Counted from the first letter of the stretch, positions 24,796-33,938 are shown. The stretch is 44,303 bases of DNA from an uncultured Spirochaetaceae bacterium (GCA_944389975.1 CALXOH010000004.1:1-44303); one strand, 5' to 3'. The notes: generated by a model from the sequence alone, not told the origin. Made by a program: numbers and translations.

Positions 24796-24835
24796 CTTCT
24801 TCTCTCCCTATCTTTAGAAATAGTTTTTCGTTTGA

Positions 24836-24853
24836 TGTGCATATTTATACACA
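24836..24853 (-). promoter_or_regulatory. Palindrome over the -10 box of the amino-acid ABC operon (ARG-box-like)
   Basis: TGTGCATATTTATACACA has eight-base arms with one mismatch and contains the TATAAA -10 of the minus-strand promoter. A near copy lies at 24901-24914. Spacing and AT centre resemble ArgR operators. Confidence 0.5.
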
Positions 24854-24872
24854 GATGCAATCGCATATGCAA
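24844..24872 (-). promoter_or_regulatory. Candidate sigma-70 promoter of the amino-acid ABC operon
   Basis: On the minus strand TTGCAT (24872-24867), a 17-base spacer and TATAAA (24849-24844), about 50 bases upstream of the binding-protein ATG. Confidence 0.55.
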
Positions 24873-24900
24873 TAGTTTTCGGGAAATATTTTTAAAATTC

Positions 24901-24914
24901 TGTATATTTATACA
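24901..24914 (-). promoter_or_regulatory. Second ARG-box-like palindrome
   Basis: TGTATATTTATACA has perfect six-base arms around TT. It lies upstream of the promoter of the amino-acid ABC operon and just past the end of the ABC exporter gene. Matches the first palindrome over the central 10 bases. Confidence 0.45.
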
Positions 24915-24928
24915 TATTTCTTATCTTT

Positions 24929-26737
24929 TCACCTACTGAAATCGGCAAGCCCGGTGTGAAGCCTGTAGTAAAAACCCCTTTCTGCCATCAGCTGTTCATG
25001 GTTTCCCCTCTCTATTATCCTTCCGTTTTCCAGTACCATTATCGCATCTGCATTCCTCACGGTGGAAAGGCGATGGGCAATTACGAATACAGTCCGCCCC
25101 TCCATCAGTCTGTCCATTCCCTTCTCAATGAGGTCTTCAGTCCTTGAATCAACGCTTGAGGTGGCCTCGTCCAGGATCAACACGGGAGGATCAGCCACCG
25201 CAGAACGCGCAATCGCAATCAACTGCCTTTGCCCCTCTGACAGTCCTGCTCCGTCATTCGTGATATAAGTTCCATACCCGTCCGGGAGCCTTCTGATGAA
25301 TGATTCTGCGTTTGCAATCCTCGCTGCCTCGTATACTTCCTCATCGGTGGCATCAAGCTTTCCGAACCTTATGTTCTCCATTATCGTTCCTGAAAAGAGG
25401 TGCGTCTCCTGAAGAACCATTCCCAATGATCTTCTCAGGGCACTCTTTCTTATCATTTTCACGTCGATCCCATCGTAAGTCACCTTTCCTTCCTCAACGT
25501 CGTAAAACCTGTTGATTAGGTTTGTAATCGTCGTTTTCCCTGCCCCCGTGGAACCGACGAATGCAATCATCTGCCCGGGGTGTGCGTAAAGTGATATGCC
25601 ATTGAGCACATTCTCACCCGGAGTGTAACCGAATGTGACGTTTTCAAATCTCACGTCCCCCTTCAATGGTGTTTTCCCTCCAGATGGAGAGACCCATGCC
25701 CATCCGGATGAAGTCTTCTCCAGATCAACCTTTCCTTCGTCCTCCTCGCTTTTCTCATCCATGAGCGAGAATATGCGTTCGGCTCCTGCAAGGGAAGAAA
25801 GAAGGAAATTCGCATGCTGGGTGAAGTGGTTTATCGGAGCAGCCGCCTGACGTACAAACACCAGGTAGCTTGCAAGACTTCCAGGATCGGTCCAGCCGTT
25901 TACAGCCATCAGCCCTCCGACGAATGCAACGACGGCATAATTGAAATAGGATATGCTGACTACTGCAGGAACCATCGTCAGTGCATAAGCCTGGGCGCTT
26001 GTACCGGATTTTCTCAGCATCTCGTTCTTCTCTTCGAAAATGCGCATGTTCTCCTTTTCCCGTGAAAAAACCTTCACGACCTTCGCTCCCGCCATCATCT
26101 CCTGAACGTATCCGTCAAGTTCCCCCAGGCTCTTCTGCTGTCTTGAGTAATACAGTTTGCTCCTTTTCCCGCTGTATCGGATGTATGAGAACATGGCGAA
26201 GTATGAGACAAGAACGATCAGGGAAAGACGCCAGTTCAGGATGAAAAGAAGCATGATGGTTCCAAAAACCTGGATGAAGTTCTTGATTACTGAGGCAAAA
26301 CTGTTGTTCATCGCATCTGAAATCGTGTCAACGTCGTTAGTGTACGTGCTCATCAGATCCCCGTGTTTCTTCTTGTCGAAGAACGACAGCGGGAGGCTTT
26401 CCATGTGGAAAAAGAGATCCTTTCTGATGTCGAACACGACTTTCTGGGCAGAGCGTGCCAATATCCGGGTGTAGAGGAATGCCATCGCTATTGCAGTCAG
26501 ATATATCGTTGCCGTAAGCACCACTCCCTTCAAAAGAAGGATCTTTCCACCGCCTTCAAGAAGGTTGTTCACAACAGGCTTGATCATGTATGTGCCGACC
26601 AGTTCCAGGGAAACGCTTGCAAACACCAGAAGTGCAATAAGAAGAAACGAAAACTTCTCGTGCCCAAGATATTCCAGAAGCCTTCCAAGCGTATACCTCA
26701 TGTCCTTTGGCTTCTTCGCACTGTAGGTTCTAGGCAT
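24929..26737 (-). CDS. ABC multidrug exporter half-transporter, catalytically competent subunit
   Basis: A 602-residue half-transporter: six-helix type IV exporter domain (about 30-320) and an ATPase domain. The ATPase has Walker A GSTGAGKTT, Walker B VLILDEATSSVD with the catalytic Glu, H-loop VIAHRLST and an altered signature LSEGQ. Paired with the 578-residue subunit encoded upstream (overlap eight bases, 26730-26737), it should form a heterodimer of the TM287/288, LmrCD or BmrCD kind. The consensus ATP site is made by this subunit's Walker motifs with the partner's VSGGQ. Exports drugs or lipids at the inner membrane; substrate unknown. Third gene of the marR operon. Confidence 0.93.
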   Translation of the reverse strand: MPRTYSAKKPKDMRYTLGRLLEYLGHEKFSFLLIALLVFASVSLELVGTYMIKPVVNNLLEGGGKILLLKGVVLTATIYLTAIAMAFLYTRILARSAQKVVFDIRKDLFFHMESLPLSFFDKKKHGDLMSTYTNDVDTISDAMNNSFASVIKNFIQVFGTIMLLFILNWRLSLIVLVSYFAMFSYIRYSGKRSKLYYSRQQKSLGELDGYVQEMMAGAKVVKVFSREKENMRIFEEKNEMLRKSGTSAQAYALTMVPAVVSISYFNYAVVAFVGGLMAVNGWTDPGSLASYLVFVRQAAAPINHFTQHANFLLSSLAGAERIFSLMDEKSEEDEGKVDLEKTSSGWAWVSPSGGKTPLKGDVRFENVTFGYTPGENVLNGISLYAHPGQMIAFVGSTGAGKTTITNLINRFYDVEEGKVTYDGIDVKMIRKSALRRSLGMVLQETHLFSGTIMENIRFGKLDATDEEVYEAARIANAESFIRRLPDGYGTYITNDGAGLSEGQRQLIAIARSAVADPPVLILDEATSSVDSRTEDLIEKGMDRLMEGRTVFVIAHRLSTVRNADAIMVLENGRIIERGNHEQLMAERGFYYRLHTGLADFSR

Positions 26738-28466
26738 TTCTTCCTCCTCCCTTTTCCTGAGCAGAATATATCTGCCTGAAAATCGTGCTCCTTGCCATCA
26801 GTTCTTTTCTGGTTCCCACCTCGTCGATCTTTCCATTATCAAGGACGATGATCTTGTCAACATCTCTTAATGATGAAAGGCGCTCTGCTATGATCACCTT
26901 CGTCGTACCTTCAAGGACAGACAGGTTCTTCCTTATCCTCCTTTCCGTCTCCATATCAACTGCACTCAGCGAATCATCGAAGATCAGTATCCTGGGCCGA
27001 GTTAGTATGGTACGTGCAATCGAAAGACGTTGCTTCTGTCCCCCGGAAACGTTCACACCTCCTTGTCCGAGATCGTAATCAAGACCCCCGGGGAAGGCTG
27101 AGACGAAGGAAACTGCCTCGGCAATGGCAAGGGCTTTCCAGATCTCCTCATCCGTCGCATCGGGATTGCCCCATTTCATGTTCTCCCGGATTGTTCCTGA
27201 AAAAAGCATGTTCTTCTGCAATACGATTCCTATGCCTTTTCTCAACGCAGAAAACGAATAACGCCTGACATCCAGCCCTCCGACCTTGAGTGTGCCGCCG
27301 CTTACGTCATAAAGCCTTGAAATGAGATTGACCAGCGTTGATTTCCCACTTCCGGTAGCACCGAGTATTCCCACGCTCTCCCCGCTCGATACGTGGAAAG
27401 TGATATCGGAAAGGGTATCCTCACTCGCCTTTGCAGAATACCTGAACGAAACAGAGGAAAAATCGATGTTCCCATCACGAACTGACTCAACGGGGTTTTC
27501 ATCTTCCAGAACCGAAGGGGTTACATACATCACCTGACACACCCTCCTTGCAGAAGCAAGCGATCTGGAAAGAAGTAGAAAGACGTTGCTGATCATCATC
27601 ATCGAATTCATCACCTGCATCACGTAGCTTAAAAATCCGGTAAGCTCCCCGACGAGAAGCCCTCCCGAAAGCATCTTTCTTCCCCCGAACCACATTATGG
27701 CAATGACAGCTGAGTACATTGCGATCATGAATGCAGGAAGGTTCAATAGCGCAATTCCGTTCGCCTTCACACCAAGTTTCATCAAATCATCGTTTGCCTT
27801 TGAAAAGCGCACCTCCTCATACTCTTCCCTTACGAAAGCCTTTACCGCCCTTATGGCCATGACGTTCTCCTCAACCGCATTATTGATCTTGTCTACGGCT
27901 TTCTGCATGTACGCAAATAGTGGTGCGATCCTATGCAGTATTGCAAAAAGGGAAATGCCAAGAAGCGGTGCTGTGACGAGAAAGACTACGGAAAGTTCCT
28001 TGTCCATATAAAAGGCCAGAAGAACGCCCATTACGAACAGAAGAGGGCTTCTCACCAAAGGCCTCAAGCCACCTATAATACCGTTTTGAAGTATTGTCAC
28101 GTCGCTTGTAAGCCTGGTGACAAGGGAAGAAGTTTCAAACGAATCGATGTCGGAAAATGAAAAACCCTGTATCTTCCTGTACTCTTCCCTTCGTATCCTG
28201 GCGCCCCAGCCGTAGGCGGCACGGGCTGCATAACGGGCATACAAAAGCCCCAGCGTGAGTGCAAGCAGAGCCAACAAGCCCATCTGCATCCCTTTTGCAA
28301 TCATGTATTCAACATTTCCAGTCATCACGCCGTAATCAACCAAATCCGCCATCAGGATGGGAATGAAAAGTTCAAGGGACGTTTCGACGATGACGAAAAA
28401 GGAGGAGAGAACGATATCCCTCTTGTAAGGACCTAAATAAGATAAAAGAAAACGTAGGTCATTCAT
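26730..28466 (-). CDS. ABC multidrug exporter half-transporter, degenerate-site subunit
   Basis: A 578-residue half-transporter with an N-terminal six-helix domain and an ATPase domain. Walker A GATGSGKST is intact, but the Walker B carboxylate is Asp (ILIFDDSLSAVD) and the H-loop His is Glu (VIIAERLSS), while the signature VSGGQ is normal. These are the marks of the degenerate half of heterodimeric exporters, where this subunit's ATP site binds but barely hydrolyses. Overlaps the marR stop by eight bases and the partner gene by eight bases, so the three genes are tightly coupled. Confidence 0.93.
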   Translation of the reverse strand: MNDLRFLLSYLGPYKRDIVLSSFFVIVETSLELFIPILMADLVDYGVMTGNVEYMIAKGMQMGLLALLALTLGLLYARYAARAAYGWGARIRREEYRKIQGFSFSDIDSFETSSLVTRLTSDVTILQNGIIGGLRPLVRSPLLFVMGVLLAFYMDKELSVVFLVTAPLLGISLFAILHRIAPLFAYMQKAVDKINNAVEENVMAIRAVKAFVREEYEEVRFSKANDDLMKLGVKANGIALLNLPAFMIAMYSAVIAIMWFGGRKMLSGGLLVGELTGFLSYVMQVMNSMMMISNVFLLLSRSLASARRVCQVMYVTPSVLEDENPVESVRDGNIDFSSVSFRYSAKASEDTLSDITFHVSSGESVGILGATGSGKSTLVNLISRLYDVSGGTLKVGGLDVRRYSFSALRKGIGIVLQKNMLFSGTIRENMKWGNPDATDEEIWKALAIAEAVSFVSAFPGGLDYDLGQGGVNVSGGQKQRLSIARTILTRPRILIFDDSLSAVDMETERRIRKNLSVLEGTTKVIIAERLSSLRDVDKIIVLDNGKIDEVGTRKELMARSTIFRQIYSAQEKGGGRNA

Positions 28467-28887
28467 CTGAACCGAACTCCCCGTTTTCTATCATCTTCCC
28501 CAATAATGAAAGAAGGATCTCTTCCTCCTCTTTTGAAAACCCCCTCATGAGCATACCCTCTGCCTTCTCCCCTGCCTTATCCCACCTTCTTGCAGCATCC
28601 AAACCCTTTTCAGTAAGGAATAATAGATTAACCCGCCTGTCAGTCGTGCTTTGCTTCAACTCGACAAACCCATTCCTCTCAAGTTGCTCTGCCATCCGGG
28701 AAACCGAAGCAGGATCAACTGAATAGAAGGAAGCAATGCTTCTTTGGGAAGACGGCCCCTCGGAAAGAAGATACAAGAGAATCTTTGGCTGCCCAGGCCC
28801 GAGCCCAAGCTCTTCCCTTACCGGCGCAAGGATTGCCCGCTGACCGAAGAATGCCCTGTAAAGTAGATAATGAAGCCGATTTCTCAC
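28459..28887 (-). CDS. MarR-family transcriptional regulator of the ABC exporter operon
   Basis: A 142-residue winged-helix regulator. GQPKILLYLLSEGPSSQRSIASFYSVDPASVSRMAEQLERNGFVEL is the HTH (about residues 33-78), followed by the wing with STDRRVNLLFLTEKG. It starts with GTG at 28887, preceded by a GGGGG ribosome-binding site. A near-perfect 29-bp palindrome directly upstream is its likely operator, so it should repress itself and the two exporter subunits until a drug-like ligand binds. Confidence 0.92.
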   Translation of the reverse strand: MRNRLHYLLYRAFFGQRAILAPVREELGLGPGQPKILLYLLSEGPSSQRSIASFYSVDPASVSRMAEQLERNGFVELKQSTTDRRVNLLFLTEKGLDAARRWDKAGEKAEGMLMRGFSKEEEEILLSLLGKMIENGEFGSDE

Positions 28888-28903
28888 TCAAAGCCCCCTG
28901 ATA

Positions 28904-28932
28904 GTTGATAGATCAATAATTGATATATCAAC
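28904..28932. promoter_or_regulatory. 29-bp MarR operator palindrome
   Basis: Left arm GTTGATAGATCAAT (28904-28917), one central base, right arm ATTGATATATCAAC (28919-28932). The arms are complementary at 13 of 14 positions. It lies 17 bases upstream of the marR start codon, where a bound repressor would block transcription. Confidence 0.75.
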
Positions 28933-28977
28933 GTTTATCTTGATTCGAATTCGCTGTCAACAACAAAAGCAAGACAA

Positions 28978-29028
28978 AATATGCACTCTGATGCATATTC
29001 TCCGCATAATCATACATGAATGCATTCA
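28978..29028 (+). promoter_or_regulatory. Two dyad elements upstream of the liv operon
   Basis: AATATGCA (28978-28985) and TGCATATT (28992-28999) form an inverted repeat with a six-base centre. TGAATGCATTCA (29017-29028) is a perfect 12-bp palindrome. Both lie in the 180-base leader between the marR operator and livK. No clear -35/-10 pair was identified; they may be operators for an amino-acid regulator. Confidence 0.4.
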
Positions 29029-29111
29029 CAAGGAAAGTCAAAAACTGTATCATTTACGCAATATTCAAGCTGACTTCAAGCAGCTTTACCTTTGAAATGG
29101 AGGAGAAAAAT

Positions 29112-30284
29112 ATGAAAAGAACGATGCTCTCTGTCCTGATTTTATCTCTTGCCGCGCTCACACTATTTGCCGGTGGCGGCAGTGATGCAGACTCCACGAT
29201 TGTGAAAATCGGGGTATTCGAACCAGCGTCGGGTGACAACGGAGCTGGAGGAAAGCAAGAGACCTTGGGAATCCAGTTTGCAAACTACGTAACACCGACA
29301 GTCCAGGTCGGAGATACGGAATACACGGTTGAACTCGTGATCGCCGACAACGAGAGTTCCAACGACAGGGCTGCGACAGCTGCAGCAACGCTCATCAATG
29401 CCGGCTCTTCCGTAGTCCTCGGCTCTTACGGTTCGGGCGTTTCGATCGCGGGAAGCGATACGTTCCGCGTCGGCGGGGTACCGGTGATCGGAATCACATG
29501 CACAAACCCACAGGTTACGGAGGGAAACAGCCACTATTTCAGAATCTGTTTCCTCGATCCATTCCAGGGTACTGTTCTTGCAAACTATGCATACCAGACA
29601 CTTGGGGCAAGAAAGGTATACTGCCTTGCAAAACTCGGCGATGACTACTCCGGAGGGCTCGTGAACTACTTTGTCGAGCGCTTTACTTCCCTTGGAGGCG
29701 AAGTTGTCTCAGAAACGTTCCCTGAAGGAAACAGCGATTTTACATCCTACATTGCAAATGCAAAGAACAGCGGATGCGAAGTATTCTTCTCCCCAGTCTC
29801 CACGGAAGCTGCACAGCTGATCATAAACCAGGCCTCAAGCCAGAACCTTGGAATGTCGATCCTCGCCGGTGATACGTGGGACTCGAACGTCATACTCCAG
29901 GCTGCAAAGGGAAAGAACGTGGATATCACTATCACTACATTCTATCCCGAGGGTGCAAACCCTGAGTTCGACAGCGCTTTCAAAGAATGGGTGAACGCTG
30001 ATGCGACGCGCCTTTCGAACAACGGCGGGGATGACACGATCTCTGCAGTCACAGCAATGGGATACGATGCGTACTACTTTGCGCTCCAGGCGATCAAGAA
30101 TGCAGCGTCCACCGACCCGGGCGACATCATGGAAGCACTCTGGTCGACTGAGATCGATGGAGTGACGGGCCACATCGCACTCGAACAAGTGAACGGCGAT
30201 GCGATCCGCAATACGGTATTTGTAAAGCATGCAAATACAACCACAGGTGGCTGGGATGCACTTCCGGCTGTCGTAGTTGACTGA
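29112..30284 (+). CDS. livK: Branched-chain amino-acid ABC transporter substrate-binding protein (LivK type)
   Basis: A 390-residue secreted binding protein of the Leu/Ile/Val (peripla_BP_6) family. Signal peptide KRTMLSVLILSLAALTLFAGG, again with the spirochaete-like LFAGG ending and no lipobox Cys. Then VKIGVFEPASGDNGAGGKQETLG, VVLGSYGSGVSIAGSD (ligand Ser/Thr region) and VYCLAKLGDDYSGGLVNYF. GGAGGAG precedes the ATG at 29112; the longer frame from 29016 would cover leader sequence. First gene of livKHMGF. Followed by a stem-loop before livH. Confidence 0.92.
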   Translation: MKRTMLSVLILSLAALTLFAGGGSDADSTIVKIGVFEPASGDNGAGGKQETLGIQFANYVTPTVQVGDTEYTVELVIADNESSNDRAATAAATLINAGSSVVLGSYGSGVSIAGSDTFRVGGVPVIGITCTNPQVTEGNSHYFRICFLDPFQGTVLANYAYQTLGARKVYCLAKLGDDYSGGLVNYFVERFTSLGGEVVSETFPEGNSDFTSYIANAKNSGCEVFFSPVSTEAAQLIINQASSQNLGMSILAGDTWDSNVILQAAKGKNVDITITTFYPEGANPEFDSAFKEWVNADATRLSNNGGDDTISAVTAMGYDAYYFALQAIKNAASTDPGDIMEALWSTEIDGVTGHIALEQVNGDAIRNTVFVKHANTTTGGWDALPAVVVD

Positions 30285-30306
30285 TTTTTTTTCAAAGACA
30301 AACGCT

Positions 30307-30329
30307 TGCGGCAGGGTAGACTTGCCGCA
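30307..30329 (+). promoter_or_regulatory. Stem-loop between livK and livH
   Basis: TGCGGCA (30307-30313) pairs with TGCCGCA (30323-30329) in the 71-base gap after livK; no T-run follows. Likely partial attenuation or 3' protection favouring binding-protein expression. Confidence 0.55.
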
Positions 30330-30355
30330 CTTCCATTTATTTTCCAGGAGGAACA

Positions 30356-31267
30356 ATGGAATTCTTCCACCAAAATCTATCTTATTTTCTATCGGGCATC
30401 TCGGTCGGAGGACAATACGCCCTGATTGCAATAGGCTACACGATGGTATATGGAATCCTCAGGCTGATAAACTTCGCGCACGGGGATGTTTTCATGTGCG
30501 CAGGGCTGATGATGGTGTATCTTTCATCCACTCTGCCTTTCACCATAACCATCCCTCTTGTACTTCTGCTGACCGTACTTTTAGGCTTCGTCATCGAACG
30601 AGTTGCATACATGCCGCTCAGGAGCGCACCCCGTATGTCCGTAATGATCAGCGCGATCGGAGTTTCATATCTTTTGCAGAATGCAGCACTATATTTCACC
30701 GGTGGGCTTGCGAAGGTCTATCCGGAGATCCCGTTCTTGTCGAATTCGATCGTGATATGGGATGCAACTACAAGGGTTGTCACAATAGTGACGCCATTTC
30801 TCACCGTAGTATTGGTGATACTTCTTACACTGCTTATCAAACACACAAAGATCGGAATGGCGATGAGGGCAGTCTCGAGGGATTTCGAGACAAGCCAGCT
30901 GATGGGAATAAAGATCAACAGGGTCATATCCACTACGTTCATGATCGGTTCGCTTCTTGCGTCCGTCGCTTCCCTTTTGTACTTCACAAACTACGCATCG
31001 GTCACACCTACAAGCGGCGCGATGCCCGGGCTCAAGGCGTTCGTAGCTGCGGTGTTCGGGGGGATCGGATCAATCCCGGGTGCTGTCATCGGAGCGTTCA
31101 TAATCGGAATATGCGAGAACATAATCAAAGGCGGGGCTTCAATATTCGGCATCCCCGGCTCGGGATGGACCACGTTCTCCGATGCATTCACCTTTGCATT
31201 CCTGATAGTAATACTCGTAGTAAAACCCACCGGGCTCTTCGGAGAGAAGGCTGTGGACAAGGTCTGA
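30356..31267 (+). CDS. livH: Branched-chain amino-acid ABC transporter permease LivH
   Basis: A 303-residue inner-membrane permease with about eight helices. Blocks: GGQYALIAIGYTMVYGILRLINFAHGD (about 18-44, the LivH hallmark) and the coupling loop AMRAVSRDFETSQLMGIKINRVI near 170-190. AGGAGG precedes the ATG. Ten bases separate it from livM. Forms the membrane channel with LivM. Confidence 0.95.
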   Translation: MEFFHQNLSYFLSGISVGGQYALIAIGYTMVYGILRLINFAHGDVFMCAGLMMVYLSSTLPFTITIPLVLLLTVLLGFVIERVAYMPLRSAPRMSVMISAIGVSYLLQNAALYFTGGLAKVYPEIPFLSNSIVIWDATTRVVTIVTPFLTVVLVILLTLLIKHTKIGMAMRAVSRDFETSQLMGIKINRVISTTFMIGSLLASVASLLYFTNYASVTPTSGAMPGLKAFVAAVFGGIGSIPGAVIGAFIIGICENIIKGGASIFGIPGSGWTTFSDAFTFAFLIVILVVKPTGLFGEKAVDKV

Positions 31268-31277
31268 GGAGGATGAT

Positions 31278-32390
31278 ATGGAGAAAGAGAAGCGAAACAA
31301 TCTCATAATGACGTTCATCGCCATAGCACTCGTATACCTTGTAGTATTCATACTTGAACTTACGCTTCGACCGACGAGCATAGTGTTCACAGTCCTCAGG
31401 AAGGGCGCGATATACTCCCTTGTCGCGGTATCGATGAACCTGTTGAACGGATTTACAGGGCTTTTCTCGCTGGGACAGGCCGGCTTCATGCTCCTCGGCG
31501 CATACACATACGCAATACTTACGATCCCTACCGAGGTAAAACAATCCGACAGGGTATACAGGTATTATGATGCAGTCATAAACTTCGACACGGGAGTGTT
31601 CGTCGCATTGATCGCGGCAGGACTTGTCGCAGCGTTTTTTGCTTTTCTCATCGGATTGCCCGTCCTGAGGCTCAAGTCCGATTACCTTGCAATCGCAACC
31701 TTGGGCTTTGCCGAGATAATCCGTGCAATCTTCCAATGGGACGTACTCGGGCCGTTGACCAACGGGGCGAACCTGCTGAGGGAATTCAAGGACTTATCGA
31801 GGATCACGCTCCCGTTTTCCGACATCCCGTTCCCTCCCACCCTCTTCGTGTTCATCGTAGCAGGAGTGTGCATACTCCTCGTGGTTTTGTTGATCAACTC
31901 CTCATACGGGAGGGCGTTCAAGGCAATCAGGGATGATGAAGTGGCAGCTGAAGCGATGGGGATAAACCTCTTCAAACACAAGGAGATGTCTTTTGTCATC
32001 TCATCGTTCTTTGCCGGGATATCAGGGGCACTTCTTGCAATGTTCCAGTACACGGTACAGGCCCAGCAGTTCCGTACGATGCTTACGTACGAGATATTGC
32101 TGATCGTCGTAATCGGAGGAATAGGATCGATCTCCGGATCGTGCATCGCATCGTTTTTGTACATCGCACTTTCCGAGTGGTGGCTGAGGGGATTGGACAT
32201 GGGAACGTTTTTGGGGATAAACGCACCGGAACTTTTCCGCTCGGGTTTCAGGCGACTGGTATTCTCAGTGATCATAATGATCATAGTCCTCTTCTTCTCC
32301 AAGGGCATCATGGGGGACAAGGAGATATCGTTTGAAAGGATGAAGCACTTATTCCGTAAAAAGCGTAAGGCAAAGGGGGCTGATGCATGA
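31278..32390 (+). CDS. livM: Branched-chain amino-acid ABC transporter permease LivM
   Basis: A 370-residue permease. Contains MNLLNGFTGLFSLGQAGFMLLGAYTYA (LivM hallmark), LRLKSDYLAIATLGFAEIIR near 130, and the coupling loop FKAIRDDEVAAEAMGINLFKHK near 215. GAGGAGG precedes its ATG. Its stop overlaps livG as ATGA (32387-32390). Confidence 0.95.
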   Translation: MEKEKRNNLIMTFIAIALVYLVVFILELTLRPTSIVFTVLRKGAIYSLVAVSMNLLNGFTGLFSLGQAGFMLLGAYTYAILTIPTEVKQSDRVYRYYDAVINFDTGVFVALIAAGLVAAFFAFLIGLPVLRLKSDYLAIATLGFAEIIRAIFQWDVLGPLTNGANLLREFKDLSRITLPFSDIPFPPTLFVFIVAGVCILLVVLLINSSYGRAFKAIRDDEVAAEAMGINLFKHKEMSFVISSFFAGISGALLAMFQYTVQAQQFRTMLTYEILLIVVIGGIGSISGSCIASFLYIALSEWWLRGLDMGTFLGINAPELFRSGFRRLVFSVIIMIIVLFFSKGIMGDKEISFERMKHLFRKKRKAKGADA

Positions 32391-33232
32391 AAAACCTTCT
32401 TGAATTGGAGCACGTAACGATGCAATTCGGGGGAGTTGTTGCAGTCAACGACCTCTCGATGCACGTGGATGAAAATGAGATCGTAGCACTAATCGGCCCG
32501 AACGGGGCGGGAAAAACGACCGCATTCAATTGCATCACGGGCGTATACGAGCCTTCAAACGGCAAGATCTCATACGACGGAAAATGCATTATAGCAAACC
32601 ATCCCTCGGGTAAGATGGCAAAGCTTTATGCCGGGAAAGAGCATGAGATGTACCTTGGCGGGAAGGTGCTTGCCCCTACCCCCGATGAGATTACGAAACT
32701 CGGGATTGCCCGCACTTTCCAGAACATAAGGCTCTTCAAGAGCATGAACGTCTTCGACAACGTACTTACGGCAATGCACGTAAGGGCGAAGGCAAACCTC
32801 TTCTCATCCGTATTCCGTCTGAGCTGGAAGGAGGAGAAAGAGATGAGGGATGCGACTGAGAAGCTTTTGAAGGAACAGAATCTATGGGAGATGAGGGCCG
32901 AGGAAGCAACCAGCCTCCCGTACGGACTTCAGCGAAGGCTTGAGATAGCGCGCGCACTGGCAACAAGACCGAAGCTTCTGCTGCTGGACGAGCCTGCTGC
33001 GGGAATGAACCCCCAGGAGACCCAGGAGCTTGCATCTTTTATAAAAGAGATAAAAGAGAGGTACGGGCTGACTGTACTGATGATCGAGCACCACATGGAT
33101 TTGGTCATGAACATCTCCGACAGGATATACGTACTCGACTTCGGCTCATTGATCGCAGAGGGAACCCCTGAGGAGGTTCAAAGCAACCAAAGGGTCATAG
33201 ATGCATATCTGGGGGTGGCTGAGAATGTTTGA
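32387..33232 (+). CDS. livG: Branched-chain amino-acid ABC transporter ATPase LivG
   Basis: A 281-residue ATPase with Walker A GPNGAGKTT, the long LivG insert (about 60-90, ending before the Q-loop ARTFQNIRLF), signature LPYGLQRRLEIARAL in the divergent form usual for LivG, Walker B LLLLDEPAAGMNPQE and H-loop IEHHMD. Starts within the livM stop and overlaps livF by eight bases. Confidence 0.95.
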   Translation: MKNLLELEHVTMQFGGVVAVNDLSMHVDENEIVALIGPNGAGKTTAFNCITGVYEPSNGKISYDGKCIIANHPSGKMAKLYAGKEHEMYLGGKVLAPTPDEITKLGIARTFQNIRLFKSMNVFDNVLTAMHVRAKANLFSSVFRLSWKEEKEMRDATEKLLKEQNLWEMRAEEATSLPYGLQRRLEIARALATRPKLLLLDEPAAGMNPQETQELASFIKEIKERYGLTVLMIEHHMDLVMNISDRIYVLDFGSLIAEGTPEEVQSNQRVIDAYLGVAENV

Positions 33233-33923
33233 AATAAAAAACCTCTTTGTAAACTACGGTGGAATAGAAGCGGTACGCGACATCTCGTTTTCAGTTGAAG
33301 AGGGAAAAATCGTGACGCTCATAGGGGCAAACGGCGCGGGGAAATCGACGACGCTACGAACTATCGCGGGGCTCGTGAAGGCAAAATCGGGGACGATAGA
33401 GTTCATGGGCGAAAAGATAACGGGAAAAGACCCGGCATCGATCGTCGGAAAAGGGATAACTCTCGTTCCCGAAGGGCGCAAGATATTCCCCGACCTGACC
33501 GTGCTTGAGAACCTCAAGATCGGGGCATACCTACGTAGCGACGACATATCAAAGGACCTCGAATGGGTCTACTCGCTCTTTCCAAGGTTGAAGGAGAGAA
33601 GCTGGCAATACGGCGGAACGCTTTCCGGAGGGGAGCAGCAGATGCTTGCAGTCGGAAGAGCGTTGATGTCTCGGCCGAAGATGATAATGATGGACGAGCC
33701 GTCGCTTGGGCTCGCTCCCCTCATTGTCCGCGATATCTTCTCGATCATAAAGGAGATCAACAAGGAAGGCGTCACGATACTTTTGGTTGAGCAGAACGCG
33801 AACATGGCACTCCAGGTTGCAGACATGGCATACGTGATGGAGACCGGACGGATCACGCTCTCAGGAAAAGGAAGCGAGTTGATCGACAACGAAGATATAA
33901 AGAAGGCATATCTGGGGAAATGA
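33225..33923 (+). CDS. livF: Branched-chain amino-acid ABC transporter ATPase LivF
   Basis: A 232-residue ATPase: Walker A GANGAGKST, Q-loop LVPEGRKIFPDLTV, signature LSGGEQQMLAVGRAL, Walker B MMDEPSLGLAP, H-loop VEQNA. The frame opens at 33201, but the ATG at 33225 starts the conserved MFEIKNL, so eight upstream codons inside livG are dropped. Last gene of the liv operon, followed by a terminator. Confidence 0.94.
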   Translation: MFEIKNLFVNYGGIEAVRDISFSVEEGKIVTLIGANGAGKSTTLRTIAGLVKAKSGTIEFMGEKITGKDPASIVGKGITLVPEGRKIFPDLTVLENLKIGAYLRSDDISKDLEWVYSLFPRLKERSWQYGGTLSGGEQQMLAVGRALMSRPKMIMMDEPSLGLAPLIVRDIFSIIKEINKEGVTILLVEQNANMALQVADMAYVMETGRITLSGKGSELIDNEDIKKAYLGK

Positions 33924-33938
33924 AATATTTCCCAAGTG

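Noticed and set aside
30277-31308. A 343-codon plus-strand frame overlapping livH
   Set aside because: It is livH read in another frame (Arg/His-rich, no domain); livH itself has clear permease motifs and a ribosome-binding site.
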